Shown piece by piece: positions 27,569 through 36,273 of a stretch of DNA of 64,000 nt (its first letter is position 1; the number at the start of each line of letters is the position of its first letter). This stretch comes from Clostridium_AD estertheticum_D. GTDB taxonomy: Bacteria > Bacillota > Clostridia > Clostridiales > Clostridiaceae. The translations under genes were made by a program, and so were the position numbers. The notes under the pieces are model-generated. The model saw only the letters and a list, made by a program, of their open reading frames with translations, was not told the DNA's origin and did no database searches. The stretch spans positions 62,001 to 126,000 of the forward strand of contig NZ_JAHLDM010000008.1 in NCBI RefSeq assembly GCF_018861295.1. The letters are read 5' to 3'.

Positions 27569-27886
27569 TTATAATCCTTTGACGCCAGTTCGCACCGTAT
27601 AGGCATCTTCCACAGGAACTATAAATATTTTTCCATCTCCATAATTTCCTGTGTATGATTTATATTTAATAAGTTTAATAACTTCTTCTACATCCTCATC
27701 TTCTACAACTAGCATAATCATAATTTTAGGAAGCTCATCATAATGCGTTTCTCCAATTGTTATCCCTTTTTGTTTCCCACGACCAAATACATTAATTTTT
27801 GTTAATGAAACAAATCCAGCTTCTGAAAGGCCATAAGCAACACCATCAAAGGCTTCAGGACGTATTATAGCTCTTATCATTTTCAT
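27569..27886 (-). CDS. nifI1: PII-like regulator NifI1 of the anf operon
   Basis: A 105-residue GlnB-family protein starting MKMIRAIIRPEAF, with FGRGKQKG and the short T-loop HYDELPKI. The open frame extends upstream to 27925, but AGGAGG at 27894-27899 fits the ATG at 27886, and only from there does homology to other NifI1 proteins begin. It follows the iron-protein gene by about 90 nt. Confidence 0.92.
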   Translation of the reverse strand: MKMIRAIIRPEAFDGVAYGLSEAGFVSLTKINVFGRGKQKGITIGETHYDELPKIMIMLVVEDEDVEEVIKLIKYKSYTGNYGDGKIFIVPVEDAYTVRTGVKGL

Positions 27887-27976
27887 ATTAATTCCTCCTA
27901 TATTTACGAAAATAAACACGGACATTTTTTAAATATATTACCATTGCTATGACAAGTTTAGTTTAGTTGTATAATA

Positions 27977-28798
27977 TTAGATATCCATTAACCCATGTTC
28001 CATTAGTATTTCTTCTAATCTCTCCTGAGCCATCGGTTTGGGAATAACAAACATCTTATTCTCATCAATTGCTTTAGCAAGCTGTCTATACTCTTGCGCT
28101 TGATTTGCCTCTGGATCAAATTCTATTACAGTTTGTTTGTGTATTTCAGCTCTTTGAACCATGTTATCTCTTGGTACAAAATATATTAACTGACTTCCTA
28201 GTTCCTCTGCAAATGCTTTTAAAAGATCTATTTCCTTATCAACATTTCTACTATTACAAATTATTCCACCAAGTCTTATTCCACTACTGTTCGCGTATTT
28301 GAGTACTCCTTTTGCAATATTATTTGCTGCATATAGCGCCATCATTTCGCCACTTGCAACTATATATATTTCTTGAGCCTTTCCTTCACGCATTGGCATT
28401 GCAAATCCCCCACAAACAACATCACCTAAAACATCATAAAATACATAATCTAAATCAGGAGTATATGCACCAAGACTTTCAAGCATATTAATTGAAGTTA
28501 TAATTCCACGTCCGGCGCAACCAACACCTGGTTCAGGCCCACCTGATTCAACACATCTTATATTCCCAAATCCATCTTTTAATATCGAATCAAGATCTAC
28601 ATCTTCTCCTTCCTCTCTTAATGTATCAAGAACACTTTTCTGTGCAAGACCACCTAATAAAAGTCTTGTTGAATCTGCTTTTGGATCACAACCAACTACC
28701 ATAATTTGTTTTCCCATTTGCGCAAGACCCGCTGTTAGATTTTGAGTGGTAGTAGATTTTCCAATACCACCTTTACCATAAATTGCTATCTGTCTCAT
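27977..28798 (-). CDS. anfH: Nitrogenase iron protein of the anf operon (NifH-type)
   Basis: A 273-residue iron protein with the same P-loop, [4Fe-4S] ligands (Cys94, Cys129) and Arg97 as the nifH product at 17772-18593. Only ten residues differ: positions 4, 27, 66, 70, 75, 77, 78, 102 and two in the C-terminal third. By position, first gene of the Fe-only operon, it plays the AnfH role. In Azotobacter the Nif and Anf iron proteins are much less alike, so this one is a recent duplicate or has been homogenised by gene conversion. Many silent codon differences between the two genes argue against a very recent copy. Confidence 0.95.
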   Translation of the reverse strand: MRQIAIYGKGGIGKSTTTQNLTAGLAQMGKQIMVVGCDPKADSTRLLLGGLAQKSVLDTLREEGEDVDLDSILKDGFGNIRCVESGGPEPGVGCAGRGIITSINMLESLGAYTPDLDYVFYDVLGDVVCGGFAMPMREGKAQEIYIVASGEMMALYAANNIAKGVLKYANSSGIRLGGIICNSRNVDKEIDLLKAFAEELGSQLIYFVPRDNMVQRAEIHKQTVIEFDPEANQAQEYRQLAKAIDENKMFVIPKPMAQERLEEILMEHGLMDI

Positions 28799-28915
28799 TG
28801 TTATACTCCTCCTTTTAAATAAATATTTTTTATATAAATATGAAACGCTTTTAAATATTTCACTTTATGTACTGCAAAATAATTCTAAGTTAATTTAGTT
28901 TGTTCGAATATGGTT

Positions 28916-28945
28916 CAATTTGTATCTAACATTTCCAATTTGTAT
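28916..28945 (-). promoter_or_regulatory. Direct-repeat candidate operator at the anf transcription start
   Basis: CAATTTGTAT (plus strand) occurs at 28916-28925 and 28936-28945, two perfect 10-base copies 20 bp apart, that is two DNA turns. They lie just downstream of the predicted anf start site near 28948, where a bound repressor would block the polymerase. Confidence 0.4.
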
Positions 28946-28954
28946 ATTGTTTAT

Positions 28955-28983
28955 ATTATAATATCGTTTATAAGATAATGCAA
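28955..28983 (-). promoter_or_regulatory. Candidate sigma-A promoter of the anf operon
   Basis: On the minus strand TTGCAT (28978-28983), 17-bp spacer and a perfect TATAAT (28955-28960). The leader to the iron-protein ATG is about 150 nt, with a GGAGGAG ribosome site. Confidence 0.6.
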
Positions 28984-29390
28984 GTATTATTTATTTATTA
29001 TATCTTTTTTCTTACAATTTTAAATATTGCATCACAATACTTTTAGCTACTATCTCTTTTAATAAACCGGCTTACATTATTGGTTTAACTAGGCTTTACG
29101 TTATTTTTTACTTTTATACATATACATTATTAAATTTTTTCAATTATATATGTGATTATATAAGTGGCCACAATTGAATTATTTTATAATAAAAATTTCA
29201 TTTTATTAATGTTTTGTAAAAATAAGTCTAATATTTTACGTTGATTTGCTTATTACAATACTATATTCATACAGTTTTGCACCGTTTAGCACATTGAAGT
29301 GCAATCTCTTTTATGATTATAATTAAGAGATACATAATTTATGCAAAAGAAGACCTTATATCGGATCTCCTTTAAATTTAGAAAATAAAA
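28984..29390. other. AT-rich non-coding gap between the anf promoter and the mod terminator
   Basis: About 400 bases with no ORF that looks real and no RNA gene that I recognise. It lies upstream of the anf promoter and downstream of modC, so upstream regulatory sites for anf could lie here, but none was identified. Confidence 0.4.
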
Positions 29391-29436
29391 AAGGGACTGT
29401 CTCAAAATAGAAATTTCTATTTTGAGACAGTCCCTT
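29391..29436 (-). terminator. Terminator of modABC
   Basis: A perfect 46-base inverted repeat (AAGGGACTGTCTCAAAATAG and its complement around AAATTT) followed on the minus strand by a T-run. It sits 11 nt after the modC stop. Confidence 0.9.
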
Positions 29437-29446
29437 ACTGCTAGTT

Positions 29447-30514
29447 TTACTTCATTCTTATAACTTTATCCGGGTTAATTCTTATTTTTAATGGAAGTGG
29501 TTTTTGTTTAATTAAATCCCACTCTTCCTTAGAAATATCCCACATTATATTATAATCTTTTTCACCTACTATAGGCTTACTAAATTTAAGATATACTTTT
29601 ATTCTAAATAAAGCCTCACTAGTAAAAACAACCCAACAATTAAAAGTATTAATAACTTCATTTTCTTCACAAATTTCTAAATAATGAGCCCTAATTCCTA
29701 TGTATGTTATATCACCTTCTATTTCATAGTTAAATGTAATTCTGCATCCCCAATCAACAGCTTCTATTATATTAGGTTCAACTTTCCTAGCCTTTGAAAT
29801 ATTTTTACAACCTGTTAATTTAGCAGAATAAATCGTTGGTGGATTATTAAATATAACGTCCTTATGACCAACCGCATCAATCTTTCCTCCTTCTATTATT
29901 ATTATATTATTGCATAATTGATAAGCTTCTTCCATGTTATGTGTAACAAAAATTGAAGTTCCCTTAAATTCCTTAAGATCCTCCTTTAGCCTAATAATCA
30001 TGTTATTCCTAAGGTGCTCATCTAATGCTGAAAATGGTTCATCAAGAAGTAATATTTCAGGATCTACAACAAGAGCCCTTGCAAGTGCAACTCTTTGTTG
30101 TTGCCCTCCTGACAATTGATATGGATATCTTTTTTCCATTCCATTAAGCTGTAAGTCCATAATTTTCTTACTAATTTTCTTAGTTCTCTCAACTTTAGAA
30201 ATCTTTTTAACAAGCCCGAAACCAATATTTTCTTCTACTGTCATATTAGGAAAAAGAGCATAATTTTGAAAAAGAAAGCCAACTTTTCTTTCTCGTATTG
30301 GCATATTTGTTTTTTTTTCTGAATCAAACAACACACGGTCATTTAACACTATTCGTCCTGTATCTGGTGTTTCAATTCCCGCAATGCATCTTAACGTCAT
30401 GCTTTTGCCTGACCCAGACGATCCTAAAAGCCCTAATGTATAATTATCAGCCTTAAATTTAACTTTAAGTTCAAATCCCTGTAGTTTTTTTATAATATCT
30501 ACTTCTAAACTCAT
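29447..30514 (-). CDS. modC: Molybdate ABC transporter ATP-binding protein
   Basis: A 355-residue ABC ATPase with Walker A GSSGSGKS, the LSGGQQQRVALARAL signature, Walker B ILLLDEPFSALDE and the switch VTHNMEEA, followed by a C-terminal TOBE-like part from about residue 235. It powers molybdate uptake with ModA and ModB. It lies 2 nt after modB. The C-terminal domain is diverged but of ModC length. Confidence 0.92.
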   Translation of the reverse strand: MSLEVDIIKKLQGFELKVKFKADNYTLGLLGSSGSGKSMTLRCIAGIETPDTGRIVLNDRVLFDSEKKTNMPIRERKVGFLFQNYALFPNMTVEENIGFGLVKKISKVERTKKISKKIMDLQLNGMEKRYPYQLSGGQQQRVALARALVVDPEILLLDEPFSALDEHLRNNMIIRLKEDLKEFKGTSIFVTHNMEEAYQLCNNIIIIEGGKIDAVGHKDVIFNNPPTIYSAKLTGCKNISKARKVEPNIIEAVDWGCRITFNYEIEGDITYIGIRAHYLEICEENEVINTFNCWVVFTSEALFRIKVYLKFSKPIVGEKDYNIMWDISKEEWDLIKQKPLPLKIRINPDKVIRMK

Positions 30515-30516
30515 AA

Positions 30517-31209
30517 TTATTTTCTCCTAGCAGATGATACTATAAACATTTGCTTCTCAGCCCATTTATCACTAGCAACCATTACTGTTAAAGATATTAT
30601 AAATATTAATATAACCCATTTAATGGCATTGCCAGTTTCTCCTGCTACCTCAGCAAAATATATTGCAATTGGTATTGTTTGCGTTTTACCAGGAATACTT
30701 CCAGCAATCATTATAGTTGCTCCAAATTCTCCAAGTGCCCTTGCAAATGACAAGACTGTACCTGCCGCAATTCCTGGCCAAGCTAGTGGTACAGCTACCT
30801 TCCAAAAAATTCTTTGCTCGGATACTCCAAGGGTCCTAGCTGCATTAATAACATTAACATCAATTTGCCTAAAAGCACCAACGCAGGTCCTATACATTAA
30901 AGGAAAGGCAACTACAGTTGCAGCTATAACTGTAGCATACCATGTGAATATTATATTAATTCCAAATCTACTTAACAACTTTCCTATAGGGAAATTTTTT
31001 CCTATAATCATAAGTAATATAAACCCTACAACCGTTGGAGGAAGTACCATTGGTAATGTCAAAATCCCATCTAATATCCCTCTAGCGCGTCCTTTATAGC
31101 TAGCCATAAACCAAGCCGCTGCGATTCCAATGAAAAACACTATAAAAGTAGCTGTAATAGAGGTTTTTATAGAAATCCATAATGGTGAATATTCTGACAT
31201 ACATTCCAA
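30517..31209 (-). CDS. modB: Molybdate ABC transporter permease
   Basis: A 230-residue membrane protein with five hydrophobic segments and the ABC permease EAA loop (AARTLGVSEQRIFWKVAVPL near residue 145). It forms the membrane channel of the molybdate importer. Neighbours modA (9 nt upstream) and modC (2 nt downstream) on the same strand confirm the assignment. Confidence 0.95.
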   Translation of the reverse strand: MECMSEYSPLWISIKTSITATFIVFFIGIAAAWFMASYKGRARGILDGILTLPMVLPPTVVGFILLMIIGKNFPIGKLLSRFGINIIFTWYATVIAATVVAFPLMYRTCVGAFRQIDVNVINAARTLGVSEQRIFWKVAVPLAWPGIAAGTVLSFARALGEFGATIMIAGSIPGKTQTIPIAIYFAEVAGETGNAIKWVILIFIISLTVMVASDKWAEKQMFIVSSARRK

Positions 31210-31217
31210 CTCCTATC

Positions 31218-32039
31218 CTATTTTACAAGAAAACTAAAACCATATTTAACAAACACCGCTTTTGCTTTATCACTAGATAAATATTTTAAAAACGCTTTAG
31301 TATCATCTATATTTTTGCTAGCTTTAATTACAGCTACTGGATATACCACTGGTTTTTTGTATAATTCCTTGCCAGCAACAGCTATTACCTTTACCTTTTT
31401 AGAAGTCTTAGCATCGCTGCCATATACAATTCCGGCATCTGCATCTCCTGATTCCACCCAAGATAAAACTTCTTTAACATCTTTTGCGTAAACGGCCTTT
31501 GCTTTTACTTTATCAAGAATTTTTAAAGATGTCAATATTTCCTCTGAGTATTGTCCTACAGGAACAGTTTTAGGTTCTCCCAAAGCAATTTTCTTGTTAT
31601 TACTGTTTTCCAAATCTTTGAACTCCTTAATACTCGCTGTAGAATCATTCTTAGTTATAAGCACTACAGTATTTCCTAATAGATTAACTTTGGTAGAATC
31701 AATCAGCAACCCTTTTTTCTCAAGTGCAGTCATCTGTTTCGTAGCTGCTGAAAAGAATAAATCAGCACTAGCGCCTTGTTCTATTTGTTGTTGTAAAATT
31801 CCTGAAGAACCAAAGTTATAATTTATTGTAACATTTGGTTTTTCCTTTTTATAAAATGTTTTTATTTCCCCCATGGCCTCTGTTAAGCTTGCAGCAGCTG
31901 AAATTGTAAGTGTAACTGATTTTTGAGCAGTTGCTTTCGCTGGTGTTTCAGCTGTTTTAGCCTTTTGAGTGCACCCCGTCATTGCCAATGTAAATGTAAC
32001 TAGGAACATAGTTAATACAAAACGTACTCTTTTTTTCAT
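31218..32039 (-). CDS. modA: Molybdate-binding lipoprotein
   Basis: A 273-residue solute-binding protein with a lipoprotein signal ending AMTGC (Cys23), then SAAASLTEAMGEI and FNFGSSGILQQQIEQGA-type ModA motifs (the sequence reads YNFGSSGILQQ). It captures molybdate, and perhaps tungstate, outside the membrane and delivers it to ModB. It is the first gene of modABC, with a GGGGG ribosome site; a promoter and a repeat operator lie upstream (32066-32144). Confidence 0.95.
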   Translation of the reverse strand: MKKRVRFVLTMFLVTFTLAMTGCTQKAKTAETPAKATAQKSVTLTISAAASLTEAMGEIKTFYKKEKPNVTINYNFGSSGILQQQIEQGASADLFFSAATKQMTALEKKGLLIDSTKVNLLGNTVVLITKNDSTASIKEFKDLENSNNKKIALGEPKTVPVGQYSEEILTSLKILDKVKAKAVYAKDVKEVLSWVESGDADAGIVYGSDAKTSKKVKVIAVAGKELYKKPVVYPVAVIKASKNIDDTKAFLKYLSSDKAKAVFVKYGFSFLVK

Positions 32040-32065
32040 TTTCTTCCCCCTATAAATATATTTTC

Positions 32066-32106
32066 TATTGTGTTCTGTTATGTTTTGTTATGTTACGTTG
32101 TGTTTA
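32066..32106 (-). promoter_or_regulatory. Tandem 10-bp repeat, candidate operator of modABC
   Basis: On the minus strand three to four copies of a 10-base unit follow each other: ACACAACGT, AACATAACAA, AACATAACAG, AACACAATAG. The spacing of one helical turn puts all copies on the same DNA face. They lie just after the predicted modA start site, fitting repression by molybdate via the adjacent regulator. Confidence 0.5.
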
Positions 32107-32115
32107 TTGTTTTTT

Positions 32116-32144
32116 ATTGTATCTTAATTCACTGAATATTTCAA
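32116..32144 (-). promoter_or_regulatory. Candidate promoter of modABC
   Basis: On the minus strand TTGAAA (32139-32144), 17-bp spacer and TACAAT (32116-32121), about 75 bp before the modA ATG. Confidence 0.55.
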
Positions 32145-32169
32145 CTAATATTTATAAATAATTTATAAT

Positions 32170-32217
32170 GAACTAAAAAAATGATTTAGCATATAAGCTA
32201 AATCATTTTTTTAGTTC
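32170..32217 (-). terminator. Terminator of the regulator gene
   Basis: A perfect inverted repeat with 21-base arms (GAACTAAAAAAATGATTTAG and complement) around ATATAA directly after the regulator's stop codon, with T-runs built into the arm on either strand. Confidence 0.8.
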
Positions 32218-32218
32218 A

Positions 32219-33184
32219 TTAGGTCTCTGCAGTTATAACCCCAATATCTTTTAGGTCATATCCACCAATACCTTCTAGTTCGAGTTTAAACTCCTTTGAC
32301 CTAATAATTTGAAGTACAGCCCGAAAATGAGGTTTATCAATATCCTCTTTTTTAATTACAAGTTCATAACTTTCAGTTTGTAATGGAATAAAATCAATTT
32401 CATTTACCTGCTGGCAAACTTTTTCATTCCCAATAGCTATATCAGCTCCGCCTCTTGCAACAGTGCTTGCTACTGCAAGATGTGAAAAACATTCTCTATC
32501 GTAACCGGATATATTATTACCATCTATTCCAAGCTTTTTTAAATGTTCATCTAATAATATTCTTGTCCCACTGCCTACCTCTCGGTTTATTATAATAATT
32601 TCTGATCGTTTTAAATCTTCCCATCCTTTTACCTCTTTAGGATTACCCTTTTGAACATAAAATCCTTGCATCCTATTAGCAATATGAACTATTATTGTAG
32701 GTATTCCAGGAAGCATTTTTTTTACATAAGGTACATTATACTGCCCTGTTTCACCATCCCATAAATGAGCCGTAGCAATTTGAACATTACCATGATAAAG
32801 TGCATACAATCCATCATAACTACCAATATAAGATCTAAGTGCCTGAAACCCTTTAGTGTGTTGTTGTAAATGTCTTGCTAATATATCTAGCATAATATCC
32901 TGACCACATATAACAAAGCCATAACTTTTTTGAATTTTTTCTAATCCATATGGGCTCTCAATTGAATTATAAGAATTAATTCCTTCATCATTACTTTGTT
33001 TAGTATTTTGAAGCCTTTTAGACTTATTTTTATATTCTTCAATATCCTTCATCTCTATTCTTAATTTGTTGCCAACCTTATATGAATTAAGCTCTCCTCT
33101 TTTTACCAATTCATAAACTGTGTTCTTTGATATTTTAAGTATCTCCGCAACTTCTATTGGAGTTAATGCAGAATATTTCTCCAC
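32219..33184 (-). CDS. DNA-binding regulator with substrate-binding domain (candidate molybdate sensor, copy 2)
   Basis: Same architecture as the protein at 19736-20722: an N-terminal helix-turn-helix (LTPIEVAEILKISKNTVYEL) and a substrate-binding-like domain (ATAHLWDGETG, RMQGFYVQKGNPK, STVARGGADIAIG, GGYDLKDIG). The open frame extends to 33214, but GGGGGGTG sits a few bases before a GTG at 33184 (Val-Glu-Lys-Tyr), which also matches where the paralogue begins, so that start is preferred. The gene lies just upstream of modABC on the same strand, so control of molybdate uptake is likely. The ligand is inferred. Confidence 0.75.
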   Translation of the reverse strand: MEKYSALTPIEVAEILKISKNTVYELVKRGELNSYKVGNKLRIEMKDIEEYKNKSKRLQNTKQSNDEGINSYNSIESPYGLEKIQKSYGFVICGQDIMLDILARHLQQHTKGFQALRSYIGSYDGLYALYHGNVQIATAHLWDGETGQYNVPYVKKMLPGIPTIIVHIANRMQGFYVQKGNPKEVKGWEDLKRSEIIIINREVGSGTRILLDEHLKKLGIDGNNISGYDRECFSHLAVASTVARGGADIAIGNEKVCQQVNEIDFIPLQTESYELVIKKEDIDKPHFRAVLQIIRSKEFKLELEGIGGYDLKDIGVITAET

Positions 33185-33214
33185 TTTTTCACCCCCCATA
33201 TATGTTCTTCCCAT

Positions 33215-33636
33215 ATTTTAAAATTACACATAGACTCAAAAATTATTCTTACTTGTTATATAAATATGTGATTTATAATCTATATTTTATTTATATATTA
33301 TACTTATTACATTACAAAATCAATAATTAGATGGTACATCTTGTATTAATATTGAATTTACAACTAATTTGTTTCTTAGTTCTACTTAATGCCTTTTCAG
33401 TATTGATATATATCATGTTGCACAACAAATAACGACATTTTTTTTATAATAATAACATTTTTCATAGTACAAGTGATATACTATTTAAATACGACTTCAT
33501 AATATTTCCCATGGGATTTTTTGAGTTAGGATTAAATAAGACTCAAAATAAAGGTGGTGGATATATAAACGTAACTATCTCATGTTTCGTATTAAAGTGA
33601 AATAGACCTATTAAATGAAATATTGGAGGCAAACAT
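33215..33636. other. Non-coding gap between the regulator and the cell-wall hydrolase
   Basis: About 420 AT-rich bases holding the divergent promoters. GGAGG precedes the hydrolase ATG. No RNA gene or repeat was recognised. Confidence 0.4.
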
Positions 33637-34821
33637 ATGAAAAAAAGAATAGTTTTTATAGTAATGCTATTGTCTATAGTAAGTTCCCAAATTGCAATTG
33701 CCGACACCGGTGCTGTAAATACATCATCATTACGTGTTAGACAAAAACCTTCACTTTTATCTAACATTACAGGTTATCTTTCAAAAAACACAAAAGTAAC
33801 TACTCTCGGAAAATCTGGAGATTTTTATATAATAAATTATGGTGGAAAAACTGGTTACATAGGAAGCTCATACGTAAATCTAGTAAAAAGCACTCCTATT
33901 ACCACTGAAAAATATGGTCAAATAACAGCGACAACATTAAATGTAAGGTCTGGAGCTGGTTCCACTTATCCCGTGACTGGATCTATTACACTCGGAAGCA
34001 AAGTTACAATACTTGGTACCTTAAATGGATTTTATAAGATAATTTATAATGGAAAAACAAGTTATATAAGTACCTTATATGTAAAGGTAACAAGTAGTAC
34101 AAGTACCCCTACATCTACAGCTACCGCAACACCTGCTGTAATACCTCCTGCAAAACCTACTGGTGTTGGAAATATTATAGCATCTGATTTTTTAAATGTA
34201 AGAAAAACAGCTTCCTTGGATAGTAATGCAACTATTATCGGTTCATTAAAACCAAATCAAAAGGTAGATATATATGGAACTCAAAATAATTTCTATAAAA
34301 TTAAATATTCTGGTCAATGGGGATACATATATAAACCATATGTAAGTATGGTTAATGAAGCATCAAGCAGTCCAAACTACATATCAAATGGCCAACAATC
34401 TACTACAACCGCAACTGGAAATAATATAGTGTCTTATGCTAATGCATTTTTAGGTACGCCGTACTTATGGGGCGGTGCTACTCCTGCAAAATTAAGTACT
34501 ACTGGTAAATATATAAGTGGTGGCTTCGATTGTTCAGGATTTGTTCTTTATGTTTATAAACACTATGGTATAACTATACCTAGAGTAACCATGGATCAGA
34601 TAAATGTAGGTACGCCTATTAGTATAGATAATCTTAAAAATGGCGATTTAGTTTTCTTTACAACAAATACTTCTTCACCTTCTGAGGTATCTCATATTGG
34701 AATTTATATTGGAAACAATAAATTTATACATTGTCCGAAACCAGGTGATGTTGTAAAAATATCTCAATTAACTGGATATTACAAAGATAATTTTGTAATA
34801 GGTAAAAGAGTAATAAAATAG
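33637..34821 (+). CDS. Secreted SH3/NlpC-P60 cell-wall hydrolase
   Basis: A 394-residue exported protein: signal peptide (residues 1-23, ending IAIAD), three bacterial SH3 repeats (about 24-85, 95-153 and 180-245; each with SSLRVRQKPS-, TLNVRSGAGS- or FLNVRKTASL-type motifs), a Thr/Pro linker, then an NlpC/P60 domain with the catalytic Cys (GGFDCSGFVLYVYKHYG), His (VSHIGIYIGNN) and third polar residue (FIHCPKPGD). It should cleave peptide cross-links in the cell wall. It is monocistronic, with a terminator right after. Confidence 0.93.
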   Translation: MKKRIVFIVMLLSIVSSQIAIADTGAVNTSSLRVRQKPSLLSNITGYLSKNTKVTTLGKSGDFYIINYGGKTGYIGSSYVNLVKSTPITTEKYGQITATTLNVRSGAGSTYPVTGSITLGSKVTILGTLNGFYKIIYNGKTSYISTLYVKVTSSTSTPTSTATATPAVIPPAKPTGVGNIIASDFLNVRKTASLDSNATIIGSLKPNQKVDIYGTQNNFYKIKYSGQWGYIYKPYVSMVNEASSSPNYISNGQQSTTTATGNNIVSYANAFLGTPYLWGGATPAKLSTTGKYISGGFDCSGFVLYVYKHYGITIPRVTMDQINVGTPISIDNLKNGDLVFFTTNTSSPSEVSHIGIYIGNNKFIHCPKPGDVVKISQLTGYYKDNFVIGKRVIK

Positions 34822-34832
34822 TTACCATAATG

Positions 34833-34864
34833 AAAGCTTGTAAAATTTTAATTTTACAAGCTTT
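34833..34864. terminator. Bidirectional terminator
   Basis: AAAGCTTGTAAAATT and its complement form a perfect hairpin between the convergent hydrolase and carboxypeptidase genes, with A- and T-rich flanks. Confidence 0.8.
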
Positions 34865-34868
34865 TATA

Positions 34869-35795
34869 TTATTCTACTACAGCATCCAATACATTTATGA
34901 TTCCAAGTTCTGCATCCATTCTGACCCTAGCCCCAATTGGGATTGTAAGTTTAGGGTAATCATGACCTGAGCAAAACCCAGAAAACATAGGTATGTCTAA
35001 ATTGTATAATCTATCCTCAAGAACTTCTTCTAGTGTAAGGCTTCTTTCATAATGTGGTAAGTCACAATCCTTAAATTGGCCTAAAACAATCCCCTTACAC
35101 TGCTTAAGTTTATTTGATAATAAAAGTTGTGTTAGTATTCTGTCAACTCTATAAGGTGCCTCATTAACCTCTTCTATAAAAAGTATCTTATCTCTCATAT
35201 CAATTTCATAGGGAGTCCCAAGCGAGTTACATATTAATCCCAAATTACCGCCTATAAGGTTACCATTCACTATGCCTGGGTTTATGCACGATATTTTAAA
35301 TTCATCTGGATTTTTAATTGTATATGGTTTATACCCTTCCATAAATGTAAACATAAAGCTTTTAAATGTGACCACATCTTCTAAATTAGAAGTACCCATT
35401 GGGCTATGAAATGTAGTTAGCCCACATTTTTCATAAAAAGCATTTAGAAAAACCGTTATATCACTAAAACCTGCAAATATCTTTGGATTTTTCTTTATAA
35501 TATCATAATCTAGATATGGTAGTAATCTACTTGAGCCATATCCGCCTCTAACACAAAGTATCATGTCTACTGCTTTATTTTTAAACATTTCCATAATATC
35601 GGATGCTCTGTCTTTATCTTTACCAGCAAGATACCCCCACCTATCATATAGATGTTTCCCTTCTATTACATTAAATCCTAGATTATTTAGAAATAAAATC
35701 GCCTTTTTTATTGCTTCTATATTTTCAGGACTTGCAGGAGAAATTAGCCCAATAGTATCTCCGAACCTTAGCCTTTTCCCAATCATCGTTAGCAC
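34869..35795 (-). CDS. ldcA: LD-carboxypeptidase (peptidase family S66)
   Basis: A 308-residue serine carboxypeptidase of the LdcA/MccF family. It shows RGGYGSSRLLPYLDY with the nucleophilic Ser, FIEEVNEAPYRVDR with the catalytic Glu, and FCSGHDYPKLTIPIGA with the catalytic His. It removes the terminal D-Ala from murein tetrapeptides in recycling, or hydrolyses microcin C-like toxins (MccF branch); the sequence alone does not decide. No microcin genes are near, so the recycling role is more likely. Confidence 0.88.
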   Translation of the reverse strand: MLTMIGKRLRFGDTIGLISPASPENIEAIKKAILFLNNLGFNVIEGKHLYDRWGYLAGKDKDRASDIMEMFKNKAVDMILCVRGGYGSSRLLPYLDYDIIKKNPKIFAGFSDITVFLNAFYEKCGLTTFHSPMGTSNLEDVVTFKSFMFTFMEGYKPYTIKNPDEFKISCINPGIVNGNLIGGNLGLICNSLGTPYEIDMRDKILFIEEVNEAPYRVDRILTQLLLSNKLKQCKGIVLGQFKDCDLPHYERSLTLEEVLEDRLYNLDIPMFSGFCSGHDYPKLTIPIGARVRMDAELGIINVLDAVVE

Positions 35796-35849
35796 TCCCT
35801 CAGATTAATTTAAAATATTAAATAATTAAAAAACTTACAAGATTAATAT

Positions 35850-36128
35850 CTATAAATCTTCCCAATAAATTTTTTCTTCTTTATCATCTATCGCCGCTGA
35901 TTTATCAAACAATTTAATAACTACAATTGCAAATATAAAACCAACGATTCCTCCGCAAACTCTAGAAATTTGAATAGGTGCTCCTATATATTTTCCTATA
36001 TATCCTCCTAAGACTACCGCAACAACAACAATTATTATCGGGAAGACAAATAGCATAAAGGAAGCTAATAACATATTAGTCTTTTTCTCTTTCAAAGTAC
36101 CTTTTTCTTTAGATTGATCTATTTTCAT
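35850..36128 (-). CDS. Small two-helix membrane protein, RseC-like
   Basis: A 92-residue protein with a charged N-terminus, two hydrophobic helices (about 20-45 and 55-75; LGGYIGKYIGAPIQISRVCGG between) and an acidic tail. The pair of helices and the short loop resemble the C-terminal membrane part of RseC/MucC-family proteins, but the usual Cys-rich N-terminal domain is missing. An AtpZ/AtpI-like protein is the alternative. It is a single gene with no partner. Confidence 0.5.
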   Translation of the reverse strand: MKIDQSKEKGTLKEKKTNMLLASFMLFVFPIIIVVVAVVLGGYIGKYIGAPIQISRVCGGIVGFIFAIVVIKLFDKSAAIDDKEEKIYWEDL

Positions 36129-36213
36129 ACTAATCTCCTTCCAAACAAAACTTATTTTCTTAAAATTAGCTTAATCACTTACAATTATATATTATCTAGA
36201 TATGAAAAACAAT

Positions 36214-36273
36214 AATATTAAATATAATAGCCTACATCTTAATGTTAAGATGTAGGCTATTATATTTAATATT
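36214..36273 (-). terminator. Terminator of ilvD
   Basis: Two 28-base arms form a near-perfect hairpin (TAATAGCCTACATCTTA with its complement) that overlaps the last bases of ilvD and ends in AT-rich sequence. Confidence 0.75.

Noticed and set aside
33543..33767. Minus-strand frame overlapping the start of the SH3/NlpC hydrolase
   Set aside because: It lies opposite a clear signal peptide and SH3 domain and has no ribosome site.
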